NCBI GenBank assembly: GCA_964574325.1
Contig: CAZNMY010000008.1
Location: 36,208-100,207 of the forward strand
Length of the DNA stretch: 64,000 nucleotides
DNA from: CAMDPA01 sp964574325
GTDB taxonomy: Bacteria; Pseudomonadota; Alphaproteobacteria; Rhizobiales; Hyphomicrobiaceae
Direction of reading: 5' to 3'
The notes under the pieces were generated by a model, which was given only the letters and a program-made list of their open reading frames with translations, made no database searches and had not been told where the DNA came from. Each line of letters starts with the position of its first letter. Within the stretch, counting starts at the first letter, position 1. Positions 8,758 to 17,396 of the stretch are shown here, one piece after another. A program made the translations under genes and the position numbers.

Positions 8758-9813
8758 GTGCCGGATCTGATGCAATTGGCGGTCGAGAAGCACGACGACT
8801 TGGTGACGGCGGCGTCGGGGCGTCCGGCACGGCACGACTGGACGCGGAAGCAGGCGCTGGCGCTGTACGCGGCGCCGTTCAACGACCTGTTGTTCGCCGC
8901 CCACACGATCCACCGTCGGAACTTCGATCCCAACCGCATTCAGATGAGCCGGCTGCTGAGCATCAAGACCGGGGGCTGCGCTGAGGATTGCGGCTACTGC
9001 AGCCAATCCGCGCACCACGCGACGGGGCTCAAAGCCTCCAAGTTGATGGCGGTGGAAGCCGTCATCGGGGAAGCGCGGAAGGCGAAGGCGACGGGTGCCA
9101 CGCGATATTGCATGGGAGCCGCGTGGCGGGAGCCCAAAGCGCGCGACATGGATCAACTCGTCGCGATGGTCGAGGGCGTGAAGGGCCTCGGCTTGGAGAC
9201 GTGCATGACCCTGGGTATGCTGAGCAGCGAGGACGCCAAGCGCCTCGCGAATGCCGGGCTCGACTACTACAACCACAACATCGACACGTCGGAGAGCCAC
9301 TACGACGCCGTGATCACGACGCGCACGTTCCAGGACCGGCTCGATACCCTGGAGAAGGTTCGCGCAGCCGGCATGAAGGTGTGCTGCGGCGGTATTCTCG
9401 GGATGGGGGAGGGGAAGGAGGATCGCGTCGACATGCTCGTCACGCTGGCCAATCTCGCCGTCCATCCCGAAAGCGTCCCGATCAATCTTCTCATCCCGAT
9501 CGAGGGAACGCCGCTGGCGGCAGCACCCAAGCTCGATACCATCGAGTTCGTGCGCACGATCGCGACGGCGCGGATCATGATGCCGGCTTCGTTCGTGCGC
9601 TTGTCGGCGGGCCGCACCGACATGACCGACGAAATGCAGGCGATGTGCTTCTTCGCCGGAGCGAACTCGATCTTCGCCGGCGACAAGCTGCTGACAGCGG
9701 ACAATCCAGAGGACGACGCCGACGCTGCGCTATTCGCCCGCCTCGGCCTGACGCCGATGTCGCTGGAACAAATGACGCTGGAGGGCGAGGCGGAGCGGGG
9801 GCATGACGGCTGA
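8758..9813 (+). CDS. bioB: Biotin synthase BioB
   Basis: 351 aa radical-SAM enzyme that inserts sulfur into dethiobiotin, the last step of biotin synthesis. The [4Fe-4S]-AdoMet motif is Cys74-x3-Cys78-x2-Cys81 (CAEDCGYCSQS); family stretches YNHNIDTS and CCGGILGMGE follow, and the C-terminal half has the auxiliary-cluster region (NLLIPIEGTPL, RLSAGR). The start shown is GTG; the ATG at 8770 (MQLAVEKHDD) is an equally good alternative. It is the first gene of bioB-bioF-bioD-bioA and overlaps bioF by 11 bases. Confidence 0.97.
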   Translation: MPDLMQLAVEKHDDLVTAASGRPARHDWTRKQALALYAAPFNDLLFAAHTIHRRNFDPNRIQMSRLLSIKTGGCAEDCGYCSQSAHHATGLKASKLMAVEAVIGEARKAKATGATRYCMGAAWREPKARDMDQLVAMVEGVKGLGLETCMTLGMLSSEDAKRLANAGLDYYNHNIDTSESHYDAVITTRTFQDRLDTLEKVRAAGMKVCCGGILGMGEGKEDRVDMLVTLANLAVHPESVPINLLIPIEGTPLAAAPKLDTIEFVRTIATARIMMPASFVRLSAGRTDMTDEMQAMCFFAGANSIFAGDKLLTADNPEDDADAALFARLGLTPMSLEQMTLEGEAERGHDG

Positions 9814-10942
9814 CCTGAAGCGGGGGTTGGCCGATCTCGAGGCGCGGGGGCGACTGCGTAAGCTTGCACCGCGCGCGGGGCTCGATTTCTCGTCGAACGA
9901 TTATCTCGGGCTGGCGGAGTCGCCGGAGATGGCGGCAGCGGTCGGCGCTGCTCTCTCGCGCGGCGTGCCCATCGGCGCAGGCGGTTCGCGGCTGCTGCGG
10001 GGCAATCATCCCGAACACGAGACCCTGGAGGCGGAAGCCGCCGCCTATTTCTGCAGCGAGGCGGCGCTCTATTTTGCGACGGGATTCGCGGCGAACTACG
10101 CGATATTCTCGACGCTGCCGCAGCGCGACGATCTCGTCGTCTACGACGAATTGGTCCACGCCAGCGCGCACGACGGCATGCGCAATGGAAGGGCGACCAC
10201 CGCAGCGGCTCGTCACAACGACGCCGCCGCTTTCGAGGATGCCATCAGGTCGTGGCGTGCGGCGGGGGGACGTGGCAGGCCCTGGATCGTCGTCGAGAGC
10301 ATCTACAGCATGGATGGAGATCGCGCGCCGATCGACGATCTCGTGGTCATCGTACGTCGGCACGATGGGATGCTGGTGATCGACGAAGCGCATGCGACCG
10401 GGGTGGTCGGGCCGGGCGGCCGGGGGGTGGGGCACGCCTATGAAGGCGCCGCAGATGTCGTCTCGTTGCACACGTGCGGCAAAGGGCTGGGGGCGTCCGG
10501 CGCGCTCGTGTGCGGCCCGCGTGTCGTCTGTGATTTCCTCGTCAATCGGGGGCGTGCCTTCGTGTTTTCGACCGCGCCATCGCCGCTTTCTGCTGCCGCT
10601 GTCCGGGCAGCCCTGCGGATCTGTCGGGATGAGCCGGAGCGACGCCAGAGACACGCCGACCTCGTTGCGCTGGCGACGCGGGAGTTCGCGCAATGCTGCG
10701 GGATCGCGGGGAGCGGGTCGCACATCCTTCCGGTCGTGATCGGCGGGGATCGCGAAGCCGTCGAGGTGGCAGCTCTCGTGCAGAGCCACGGCTTCGACGT
10801 TCGCGCCGTGCGTCCGCCGACGGTCCCGGAAGGCACCGCGCGGTTGCGGATCGCGATCACGCTCAACGTCGGCTCCGACGACGTGAGCCGCCTCGCTCGC
10901 GTGGTGGGAGCGGCCCTGACCACGCAACGCGAGGGCGGGTGA
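9803..10942 (+). CDS. bioF: 8-amino-7-oxononanoate synthase BioF
   Basis: 379 aa PLP enzyme of the alpha-oxoamine synthase family; it condenses pimeloyl-ACP/CoA with L-alanine. Features: FSSNDYLGL (29-37), the glycine-rich GAGGSRLLRGNH (58-69), DEAHATG (194-200) binding the PLP pyridine nitrogen, and the Schiff-base lysine Lys227 in HTCGKGLGASGA. Length is normal. The start overlaps bioB by 11 bases and the stop overlaps the bioD start by one base, showing tight coupling. Confidence 0.97.
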   Translation: MTADLKRGLADLEARGRLRKLAPRAGLDFSSNDYLGLAESPEMAAAVGAALSRGVPIGAGGSRLLRGNHPEHETLEAEAAAYFCSEAALYFATGFAANYAIFSTLPQRDDLVVYDELVHASAHDGMRNGRATTAAARHNDAAAFEDAIRSWRAAGGRGRPWIVVESIYSMDGDRAPIDDLVVIVRRHDGMLVIDEAHATGVVGPGGRGVGHAYEGAADVVSLHTCGKGLGASGALVCGPRVVCDFLVNRGRAFVFSTAPSPLSAAAVRAALRICRDEPERRQRHADLVALATREFAQCCGIAGSGSHILPVVIGGDREAVEVAALVQSHGFDVRAVRPPTVPEGTARLRIAITLNVGSDDVSRLARVVGAALTTQREGG

Positions 10943-11577
10943 TGGCAGCTCGGTTCGTCGTCGCGGGTACGGACACGAACGTCGGCAAGACCGTGTTCGC
11001 CGCGGCACTCGCCGGTGCACTCGGTGCGAAATACTGGAAGCCCATTCAGGCCGGCAGCGAGGGTGAAACGGATAGCGCTGCCGTCGCCCGCCTCGCGGGT
11101 CTGGCCAAAGGCCGCATCGTGGCGAGCGCTCATGTGCTGCGGATGCCGGCATCGCCACACCTCGCGGCGCGGCACGAAGGCGTCGACATTCGCCAGCGTA
11201 AGCTCGGATTGCCATCGACCAAGAGCCATCTCGTCGTGGAGACGGCGGGCGGGGTGATGGTGCCGCTGTCGCTGCGGCTTTTGCAGATCGACGTGATGGC
11301 GTACTGGCAGAAGCCGGTCGTCCTGTGTGCGCGCACCACGCTCGGCACGATCAATCACACCCTGCTTTCTCTCGAGGCGCTGCGGCGGCGACGCGTGCCC
11401 GTTCACGGGGTGGCGTTCATCGGTGATGCCGAACCGGAGGTCGAAGCGACGATCACGACATTCGGGCGCGTCAGGCGTCTCGGTCGGTTGCCGTGGCTCG
11501 ATCCGCTCGATGCCGCATCCTTGCGCGCCGCATTCGCTGATGGCTTCGACGTGCGCGATTTCCTGGAAGATGATTGA
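10942..11577 (+). CDS. bioD: Dethiobiotin synthetase BioD
   Basis: 211 aa, ATP-dependent carboxylase that closes the ureido ring of dethiobiotin. The P-loop is GTDTNVGKT (residues 9-17), followed by KPIQAGSE (28-35) and the VETAGGVMVPL segment where family members have ETAGGGxxPL. The usual second half of the AGG loop is slightly altered (AGGVMVPLS), which is common in alphaproteobacterial BioD. The start is set by the TGATG junction with bioF. Confidence 0.95.
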   Translation: MAARFVVAGTDTNVGKTVFAAALAGALGAKYWKPIQAGSEGETDSAAVARLAGLAKGRIVASAHVLRMPASPHLAARHEGVDIRQRKLGLPSTKSHLVVETAGGVMVPLSLRLLQIDVMAYWQKPVVLCARTTLGTINHTLLSLEALRRRRVPVHGVAFIGDAEPEVEATITTFGRVRRLGRLPWLDPLDAASLRAAFADGFDVRDFLEDD

Positions 11578-11584
11578 GTGCGAG

Positions 11585-12856
11585 ATGAGCGGTGCGACCC
11601 CGATCGATTCGCCGGTTTGGCATCCCTTCACGCAGCACGCGGTCATGGGCGACGTGCCCCGTATCGTGCGCGCGGACGGGGCTTGGCTGGAAGCCGGCGA
11701 TGGCCGGCGCTATCTCGATGCGATCTCGTCGTGGTGGGTGGCGACGCACGGCCACGGTCACCCCCGCATCAGGGCCGCCATTCGCGCGCAGGCCGAGGCG
11801 TTGGACCAGATCATCTTCGCGGGGCTGACGCATGAGCCGGCGGAGGCTGTGGCGCGCGGCCTCGTGCGGCTGGCGCCGGCCGGGCTCGGGCACGTGTTCT
11901 TCTCCGACAGCGGTTCGACGGCGGTGGAAGTCGGCCTGAAGATGGCGCTGGGGTACTGGCGCAATCGGGGCGAGACGCGCACGCGCATTCTGGCACTGGA
12001 GCACGCCTACCACGGCGATACCGTGGCGACGATGTCCGTCGGCGCGCGCGGTGTGTTCAATGCGGCCTATGAGCCGCTCCTGTTCGAGGTCGGGCGCATT
12101 CCGTTCCCTGGCAATGGCCAGGAGCAGGCCGCATACGATGCGCTCGATGTCGCCTGCCGGCGTGGCGACGTGGCCGCGCTCATCGTCGAGCCGCTGATCC
12201 TCGGCGCGGGCGGCATGCTGATGTATTCGCCGGCCGCGCTCGCCGAGATGGCGCGCATCTGCCGGTCTCACCGCGTGCTGCTGATCGCGGACGAAGTCAT
12301 GACGGGATGGGGGCGCACGGGTACGCTGTTCGCCTGCGAGCAGGCGGGTATATCGCCTGACATCATGTGCGTCGCGAAGGGGCTGACGGGCGGCGCTCTA
12401 CCGCTCGCAGCCACGCTCGCAACCGCCGAAATCTTCGATGCTCACTACTCCACGGACCGAAGCCGCACGTTCTTTCATTCGAGCAGCTACACCGCAAATC
12501 CGATCGCGTGCGCCGCCGCCCGCGCGAACATCGAGATCTGGGAGACGGAGCCGGTGCGCGAGCGCATCGACGCGCTGATCGAGAGACAGCGGCACAGCAC
12601 GGCGCGGTTGGCAGGCGACGGCCGCTTTGCCGGTGTTCGTCAGCTCGGCACGATCACGGCGCTCGATGTGGCCGCGCGCGATCCCGGCTATCTCGCGGGC
12701 GTCGGCCCGCGGCTCTACGATGAATTCATGCGTCGCGGTGTTCTGCTGCGGCCGCTCGGCAACACGATTTACGTGATGCCGCCTTACTGTATCGGCGCGG
12801 AAGACCTCGCCACGGTCTACACTGCGATCGACGAGGTGGTGGACGCATCGGTGTGA
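11585..12856 (+). CDS. bioA: Adenosylmethionine-8-amino-7-oxononanoate aminotransferase BioA
   Basis: 423 aa class-III aminotransferase that converts KAPA to DAPA with SAM as amino donor. Features: WHPFTQHA (12-19) and SSWWVATHGHGHP (48-60) at the substrate site, DSGSTAVEVGLKMA, Asp236 in IADEVMTGWGRTG, and PLP lysine Lys265 in CVAKGLTGG. WHPFTQ plus the paired Trp residues distinguish BioA from other omega-aminotransferases. An earlier ATG at 11570 overlaps the bioD end by 8 bases and is possible; the MSG start is preferred. It closes the biotin set; no bioC or bioH is nearby. Confidence 0.96.
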   Translation: MSGATPIDSPVWHPFTQHAVMGDVPRIVRADGAWLEAGDGRRYLDAISSWWVATHGHGHPRIRAAIRAQAEALDQIIFAGLTHEPAEAVARGLVRLAPAGLGHVFFSDSGSTAVEVGLKMALGYWRNRGETRTRILALEHAYHGDTVATMSVGARGVFNAAYEPLLFEVGRIPFPGNGQEQAAYDALDVACRRGDVAALIVEPLILGAGGMLMYSPAALAEMARICRSHRVLLIADEVMTGWGRTGTLFACEQAGISPDIMCVAKGLTGGALPLAATLATAEIFDAHYSTDRSRTFFHSSSYTANPIACAAARANIEIWETEPVRERIDALIERQRHSTARLAGDGRFAGVRQLGTITALDVAARDPGYLAGVGPRLYDEFMRRGVLLRPLGNTIYVMPPYCIGAEDLATVYTAIDEVVDASV

Positions 12857-12905
12857 TCGCATGTGAGAACGTGGGTGGCGAGAGATGGGTGGTGGACGTG
12901 ATGCC

Positions 12906-14579
12906 ATGACGACGGCGCTGACCGGCCAACTCGGAATTTCGCTGATTGTCGCGGCGCCTCTTGCGCTTCTCGTATCGATCCTGCTGCTCAGATCATATCT
13001 GGCGGCGGTGAAGCGCGCGATGATGCGGCGTTCCGGCCGGGGCGACGCCGCGCAGTCGTCGACGGAGAAGCCGGTTGCTCCAGCCGAGCTGGCCAAGCAG
13101 CCGCTCGAAATCGTCGACGTCACCGATCACGATAGCGTCGCGGCGAAAAATCGCGCCCGCGTCGCTTCGATGGTGCGTTGGGGGCGGTTGTCGCACCTGC
13201 TGGTCTATGGCGTGGCTGGATGCGTTTACGCGCTGGCGATGACTGCGATCTATTTTCACGCCAACGGCATCGGCTTTCAGCCTCTGCGCTTTCTGTTCGT
13301 CGCGGCGTGCACCTTGTGGCCGCTCGTGATCACGGCTTGGCTGACGACCGCGGGGACGTGGCGCGACAAGCTGTTCATCGTGCTCGCCTACGTGGGGTTG
13401 CTCGCCACGATCGCGGCGTCGGCACTGGGCGGGCAGTTCACCCTTCTGTCGGCTGTCGGTTTGTGGACGATCCTCAATATCGCGCCGACGGTGACGGTGC
13501 TTGTATTCCTCGTCCGCCGCATCCGGGCTGTCGGCCCGATGGTGATGGCGTTCATGCTGTTCGCGGTGACGGGATCACAGCTCGCGTTCAACGTCGCGGG
13601 AACCGACGATGCGAGCATCCGGTGGATGGCCGAGACGGGCGCGCGCCTGGGGCTCGGCGGCCATCAGACGTTCGTTGCCGTCGCCACTGCTGGAGCTGTC
13701 GTCCTGGGTTTTGTCGGCTGGCTCGCGCTGAAAGCGCTCGGTGCGGCTTACCGCGCGCGATGGACCAGTGACCACTCGATCATGATCGACGCGGTCTGGC
13801 TGATCTTTGCGGTTTACGAGGGGATGAACCTGGCGTTCGCCGGTCCGGGCTGGTTCGTCGCGGCGCTGGGCGGGTTCGCGCTGTTCAAGCTCGTCGCGGT
13901 GCTCGGGTTCGCGGTGTTGCGCGGTGTGCGGGGAACCGACGATCGGCCACCGCAGTTGCTTCTGCTTCGCGTGTTCTCGCTCGGCCGGCGCAGTGAACGA
14001 CTGTTCGACGGCATTTCCCGTGTCTGGCGGCATGCCGGCAGCATCCGCATGATCGCAGGCCCCGATCTCGCGGCAACGACCGTTGAGCCGCACGAGTTCC
14101 TCGATTTCGTCGGCGGCCGTCTCGCCCGGCGCTTCATCGGGGACCGAGAGGGGCTCGACCGCCGCCTCGCCGAGACGACGGCGCTGCGCGACCCTGACGG
14201 CCGCTACCGTGTGAACGACTTCTTCTGCCACGACGATACGTGGAAGATGGTGCTTGCTCGGCTTGCCGCCGACAGTGATGCGGTGCTGATGGACTTGCGC
14301 GGCTTCGGACCGAGCAACAAGGGCTGCGTGTTCGAGGTGTACGAGCTGCTGGCGCGCGTGCCCTTGTCCCGCGTCGTGCTCGTCGTCGATGCGACGACAG
14401 ACCGGAAGTTCCTCGACGATACCCTCAGGGGTGGCTGGGCTGCGGCAGGTGCGTCATCGGTCAATGCCGGCGATGAGCGTCCGCAAATCCGGCTCGTCTC
14501 GGCTCGCGACGCAGGCAACACTGTGCCCGCGATCACGAGAGCATTGGTGCGGGCCTCGGCTGGTGCGGCAGCGGCGTGA
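12906..14579 (+). CDS. Unknown polytopic membrane protein with soluble C-terminal domain
   Basis: I do not recognise this gene. About 557 aa. A first membrane helix near residues 10-28 is followed by a charged segment (about 30-85), then roughly eight more helices up to about residue 340, and a soluble domain of about 215 aa. That domain alternates hydrophobic strands and loops (LLLRVFSLGRRSERLFD, DAVLMDLRGFGPSNKGCVFEVYELL, RVVLVVDATTDRKFLD), reminiscent of a Rossmann or TIR-like alpha/beta fold; this is inference from pattern only. It follows bioA on the same strand after about 49 bp, so it may be cotranscribed with the bio genes, and it converges on moeA. The alternative start at 12885 adds seven residues. 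Confidence 0.7.
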   Translation: MTTALTGQLGISLIVAAPLALLVSILLLRSYLAAVKRAMMRRSGRGDAAQSSTEKPVAPAELAKQPLEIVDVTDHDSVAAKNRARVASMVRWGRLSHLLVYGVAGCVYALAMTAIYFHANGIGFQPLRFLFVAACTLWPLVITAWLTTAGTWRDKLFIVLAYVGLLATIAASALGGQFTLLSAVGLWTILNIAPTVTVLVFLVRRIRAVGPMVMAFMLFAVTGSQLAFNVAGTDDASIRWMAETGARLGLGGHQTFVAVATAGAVVLGFVGWLALKALGAAYRARWTSDHSIMIDAVWLIFAVYEGMNLAFAGPGWFVAALGGFALFKLVAVLGFAVLRGVRGTDDRPPQLLLLRVFSLGRRSERLFDGISRVWRHAGSIRMIAGPDLAATTVEPHEFLDFVGGRLARRFIGDREGLDRRLAETTALRDPDGRYRVNDFFCHDDTWKMVLARLAADSDAVLMDLRGFGPSNKGCVFEVYELLARVPLSRVVLVVDATTDRKFLDDTLRGGWAAAGASSVNAGDERPQIRLVSARDAGNTVPAITRALVRASAGAAAA

Positions 14580-14587
14580 GGATCGTC

Positions 14588-15796
14588 TCAGAAATCCAGC
14601 AGCAGAACCTCGACGATGGTGCCCGCGGATGTTTTCGGCGCGTGCGGCGCCTGGACGATCAGCGCATTGGAGCGCGCCAGAGCGGCGATCAGCGAGGAAT
14701 CCTGTGAGCTGACGGGGCGCACGGTTTCGCCCCCATTCGAGGTCTCGACGATGGCGCGCGCATAGTGCTGGCGCGGTCCGTTCGCCGGCATGTCGACGGT
14801 GAGCATCGCGGAGCGTGTGGCGAAGCCGTGGTCGGTCACACCCAGCAGCCGCCGGATCAGCGGAACAAGGAAGACGCGCGCGCAGATCATCGACGAGACG
14901 GGATTGCCCGGAACGCCCATCACGCGCTGGCCGGCGAGCTTGCCGAACATCAGCGGCTTGCCCGGCCGCATCGCGATATTCCAGAAGTCGAGCTTCATGC
15001 CGCGCTGGCCGAGCACGGGGCCGACGAGGTCGTGATCTCCGACCGAAGCGCCGCCGATGGTGACGACGATGTCGGCGTCGCGGACGCTGTCGAGCTTCGC
15101 GTTCAGGCTTTCGCGTGTGTCGCGTGCGATCCCTGCGAAGTGCGCGACGCCGCCCGCGCCGGCCACCAGAGCCGATATTCCGAACGGGTTCGAGCACACG
15201 ATCTGATCGGGGCCGGGGGGTGTTCCCGGCAGCACGAGCTCGTCGCCGGTCGCGAGCAACGCCACGCGCGGACGGCGGCGCACGCTCACTTCGCCGTGTC
15301 CCATGCTGGCGGCGAGCATGATTTCGCGCGCATTGAGCACCCGGCCGGCTTCGAGCAGCGTCTGACCCTGCTTGAAGTCGAATCCGCGGCGGCGAATGTA
15401 GGTCGGATCGAGTTCACCGGGGCCGACGGTGACAATGTCGCCTTCCCGCGAGGTGTTCTCCTGGATCACGATGGTGTCGGCAGCGTCGGGAACCGGCGCA
15501 CCCGTGAAGATGCGGACAGCCTCGCCCGTGCCGACGGTGCCGCGATAACCACGACCGGCGGCGGATTCGCCGATGACGCGCAGCCGTGCGGGAATGCTCG
15601 CGATGTCTTCGCCGCGCACCGCGTAGCCGTCCATCGCGGAAGCATCGAACGGGGGCTGCGTGTGGCCGGCTGAAAGAGGTGTCGCGAGAACACGGCCGTG
15701 TGCGTCGCCGATAGGCACACGCTCTGCGCCCAGCGCTTCGACGTTGTCGAGAATGCGCGCCAGGGCTTCGGTGACGCTGAGCGGCGCCTTGCTCAT
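14588..15796 (-). CDS. moeA: Molybdopterin molybdenumtransferase MoeA
   Basis: 402 aa. It inserts molybdate into adenylylated molybdopterin, the last step of Mo-cofactor synthesis; the cofactor is needed by the molybdenum hydroxylase of this window. Features: PPFDASAMDGYAVR (N-terminal substrate region), RIFTGAPVPDAADTIVIQEN, LLATGDELVLPG, TIGGASVGDHDLV and the GKPLMFGKLAGQRVMGVPGNPVSSM region, then the C-terminal beta-barrel domain. The start overlaps the moaC stop by 4 bases (ATGA). Confidence 0.96.
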   Translation of the reverse strand: MSKAPLSVTEALARILDNVEALGAERVPIGDAHGRVLATPLSAGHTQPPFDASAMDGYAVRGEDIASIPARLRVIGESAAGRGYRGTVGTGEAVRIFTGAPVPDAADTIVIQENTSREGDIVTVGPGELDPTYIRRRGFDFKQGQTLLEAGRVLNAREIMLAASMGHGEVSVRRRPRVALLATGDELVLPGTPPGPDQIVCSNPFGISALVAGAGGVAHFAGIARDTRESLNAKLDSVRDADIVVTIGGASVGDHDLVGPVLGQRGMKLDFWNIAMRPGKPLMFGKLAGQRVMGVPGNPVSSMICARVFLVPLIRRLLGVTDHGFATRSAMLTVDMPANGPRQHYARAIVETSNGGETVRPVSSQDSSLIAALARSNALIVQAPHAPKTSAGTIVEVLLLDF

Positions 15797-16302
15797 GCCT
15801 TGCCGCCCCGCTTTTCCGTTCCGGCTTTGCCGGCAACGAAATGGCCCGAGCGGCCGCCGCTTTTTTCGAGCAGCCGGACCGGACCGATCACCATGTCCTT
15901 CTGCACCGCCTTCAGCATGTCGTAGATGGTGAGGCAGGCAAGTGAGGCAGCCGTCAACGCTTCCATCTCGACGCCCGTCTGGCCGGTGCACCGGACCTCC
16001 GTCGTGACGTGGATGCCGACGGGGTCGCGGCTCAACTCGAAATCGACGGTCGCTTTTGTGATCGGCAACTGATGGCAGAGCGGAATGAGGTCGTGGCAGC
16101 GCTTGGCCGCCATGATGCCGGCGATCCGCGCCGTGGCGAGAACGTCGCCCTTCTTCGCCTCGCCCTTTTCGACGAGGGCCAGGGTCGCGGCTTCCATCGC
16201 AATGAAGCCTTCGGCGCGCGCGGCCCTATGCGTCACGGCCTTGTCGCCCACGTCGACCATGTGCGCCTCGCCCTTCTCGTTGATGTGAGAGAGCTTTGTC
16301 AT
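15793..16302 (-). CDS. moaC: Cyclic pyranopterin monophosphate synthase MoaC
   Basis: 169 aa, usual MoaC length. It converts 3',8-cyclo-7,8-dihydro-GTP (from MoaA) to cPMP. Features: the conserved DVGDKAVTHRAARAEG start, KKGDVLATARIAGIMAAKR, LIPLCHQLPI, TGVEMEALTAASLACLTIYDMLKAVQ and the C-terminal KSGGRSG. The ATG at 16302 is set by the AGGAG 8 bases upstream and by family length; an in-frame extension upstream runs through a palindromic repeat and is not protein-like. The order trpC-moaC-moeA is typical of Hyphomicrobiales. Confidence 0.97.
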   Translation of the reverse strand: MTKLSHINEKGEAHMVDVGDKAVTHRAARAEGFIAMEAATLALVEKGEAKKGDVLATARIAGIMAAKRCHDLIPLCHQLPITKATVDFELSRDPVGIHVTTEVRCTGQTGVEMEALTAASLACLTIYDMLKAVQKDMVIGPVRLLEKSGGRSGHFVAGKAGTEKRGGKA

Positions 16303-16340
16303 CGGGGGCTCCTGCATGTGCTGGCACCTCCGATATAGTT

Positions 16341-16454
16341 CTCCTCCCCCCTCGTGGGGGAGGTGGCGCGTAGCGCCGGTGGGGGGGCAATCCGGGAATG
16401 CAATCGCACCCCCCTCCGCCCCTTCGGGGCACCTCCCCCACAAGGGGGGAGGAG
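16341..16454. repeat. Dispersed palindromic repeat between trpC and moaC
   Basis: A GC-rich inverted repeat about 114 bp long fills the gap between trpC and moaC. The outer arms are CTCCTCCCCCCTCGTGGGGG at 16341 and the near-complementary CCCCACAAGGGGGGAGGAG ending at 16454, with smaller hairpins inside (GGCGCGTAGCGCC; GCCCCTTCGGGGC). A related copy lies at 54138-54250. Because it sits inside a likely operon, it would form a very stable RNA structure between the trpC and moaC messages. Confidence 0.75.
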
Positions 16455-16471
16455 AAGAAGTCTGCAGTCCT

Positions 16472-17293
16472 TCACGCCCCACCTCCCAGCAGCGTCCGCG
16501 TCGCAGCGGCCACATCGGCCTGCCGCATCAGGCTTTCGCCGACGAGGAAGGCGTTGACGCCGGCTTTGGAGAGGCGCTGGAGATCTGCGTTGGTGAAAAT
16601 CCCGCTTTCGCCGATCACGATGCGGTCTTTCGGCACGCGCGGGGCCAGCCGTTCGGTCGTCGCGAGCGTCGTCTCGAACGTCTTGAGGTTGCGATTGTTG
16701 ATGCCGATCAGGCGGCACGGCAGCTTCAGCGCGCGCTCTAGTTCAGGCTCGTCGTGCACCTCCACGATGGCGTCCATCCCCCAGCGCGCGGCCTCGACAG
16801 CCAGCGTTGCGGCGAGCGCGTCGTCGATCTGCGCCATGATGATCAGGATGCAGTCCGCGCCCCAACTCCGCGCTTCCGGCACCTGATAGGGATCGATCAT
16901 GAAGTCCTTGCGCAGCGCCGGGAGATGACAGGCGGCACGCGCGGCGGTGAGAAACTCGGGCGCACCCTGGAACGAAGGCGCGTCGGTCAGCACCGAGAGA
17001 CATGCAGCGCCGCCCTTCTCGTAGGCGGCCGCCAGCGACGGCGGATCGAAATCCGCGCGAATGAGACCCTTCGACGGCGATGCCTTCTTGATCTCCGCGA
17101 CGAGCGCGAAGCCAGCGGCGGTGTCAGACCCTGCGGGTCTGACCCCCATTGCCTTCTCGAGCGCTCCTGCAAAGGCGCGAACGGGGCTCGTTTCCTTTGC
17201 GGCCGCTTCGGTCGCAGCGAGGGATCGCCGGGCCTTGGCCGCGGCGACTTCTTCCCGCTTGTAGGCGGTGATCTTGGCGAGGATGTCGGTCAT
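16472..17293 (-). CDS. trpC: Indole-3-glycerol phosphate synthase TrpC
   Basis: 273 aa TIM-barrel enzyme of tryptophan synthesis, closing the indole ring from CdRP. Features: VAEIKKASPSKGLIR (catalytic Lys, residues about 65-79), LSVLTDAPSFQGAPEFL, PALRKDFMIDPYQV (second lysine), GINNRNLKTFET and GESGIFTNADL. Oddity: residues 50-57 (GVRPAGSD) are encoded exactly by a copy of the 27-bp palindromic repeat (17123-17147), between the N-terminal extension and the first barrel strand, where family members have no such stretch. The frame is intact and all catalytic motifs are present, so the protein should work. Confidence 0.96.
   Translation of the reverse strand: MTDILAKITAYKREEVAAAKARRSLAATEAAAKETSPVRAFAGALEKAMGVRPAGSDTAAGFALVAEIKKASPSKGLIRADFDPPSLAAAYEKGGAACLSVLTDAPSFQGAPEFLTAARAACHLPALRKDFMIDPYQVPEARSWGADCILIIMAQIDDALAATLAVEAARWGMDAIVEVHDEPELERALKLPCRLIGINNRNLKTFETTLATTERLAPRVPKDRIVIGESGIFTNADLQRLSKAGVNAFLVGESLMRQADVAAATRTLLGGGA
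17123..17147. repeat. 27-bp palindromic repeat, copy 1 (inside trpC)
   Basis: Arms GTCAGACCC and GGGTCTGAC around a three-base centre, followed by CCCC on one side only (the matching GGGG is not kept on the other). On the trpC strand it reads as codons for GVRPAGSD. The other copies are at 20816, 20868, 39964 and 41384. Confidence 0.88.
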
Positions 17294-17396
17294 GAACGTA
17301 CCATAGCAAAGCCTGCGGGCTGGATGCCACCGTGATCGGAACCAGACGAGGCTGCCCTACAACTCGATGGCTGCACGACCGGCCGCAGTCGCGACG

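Noticed and set aside
16303..16515. N-terminal extension of MoaC through the palindromic repeat
   Set aside because: Family length and AGGAG fix the start at 16302; the extension is repeat-encoded.
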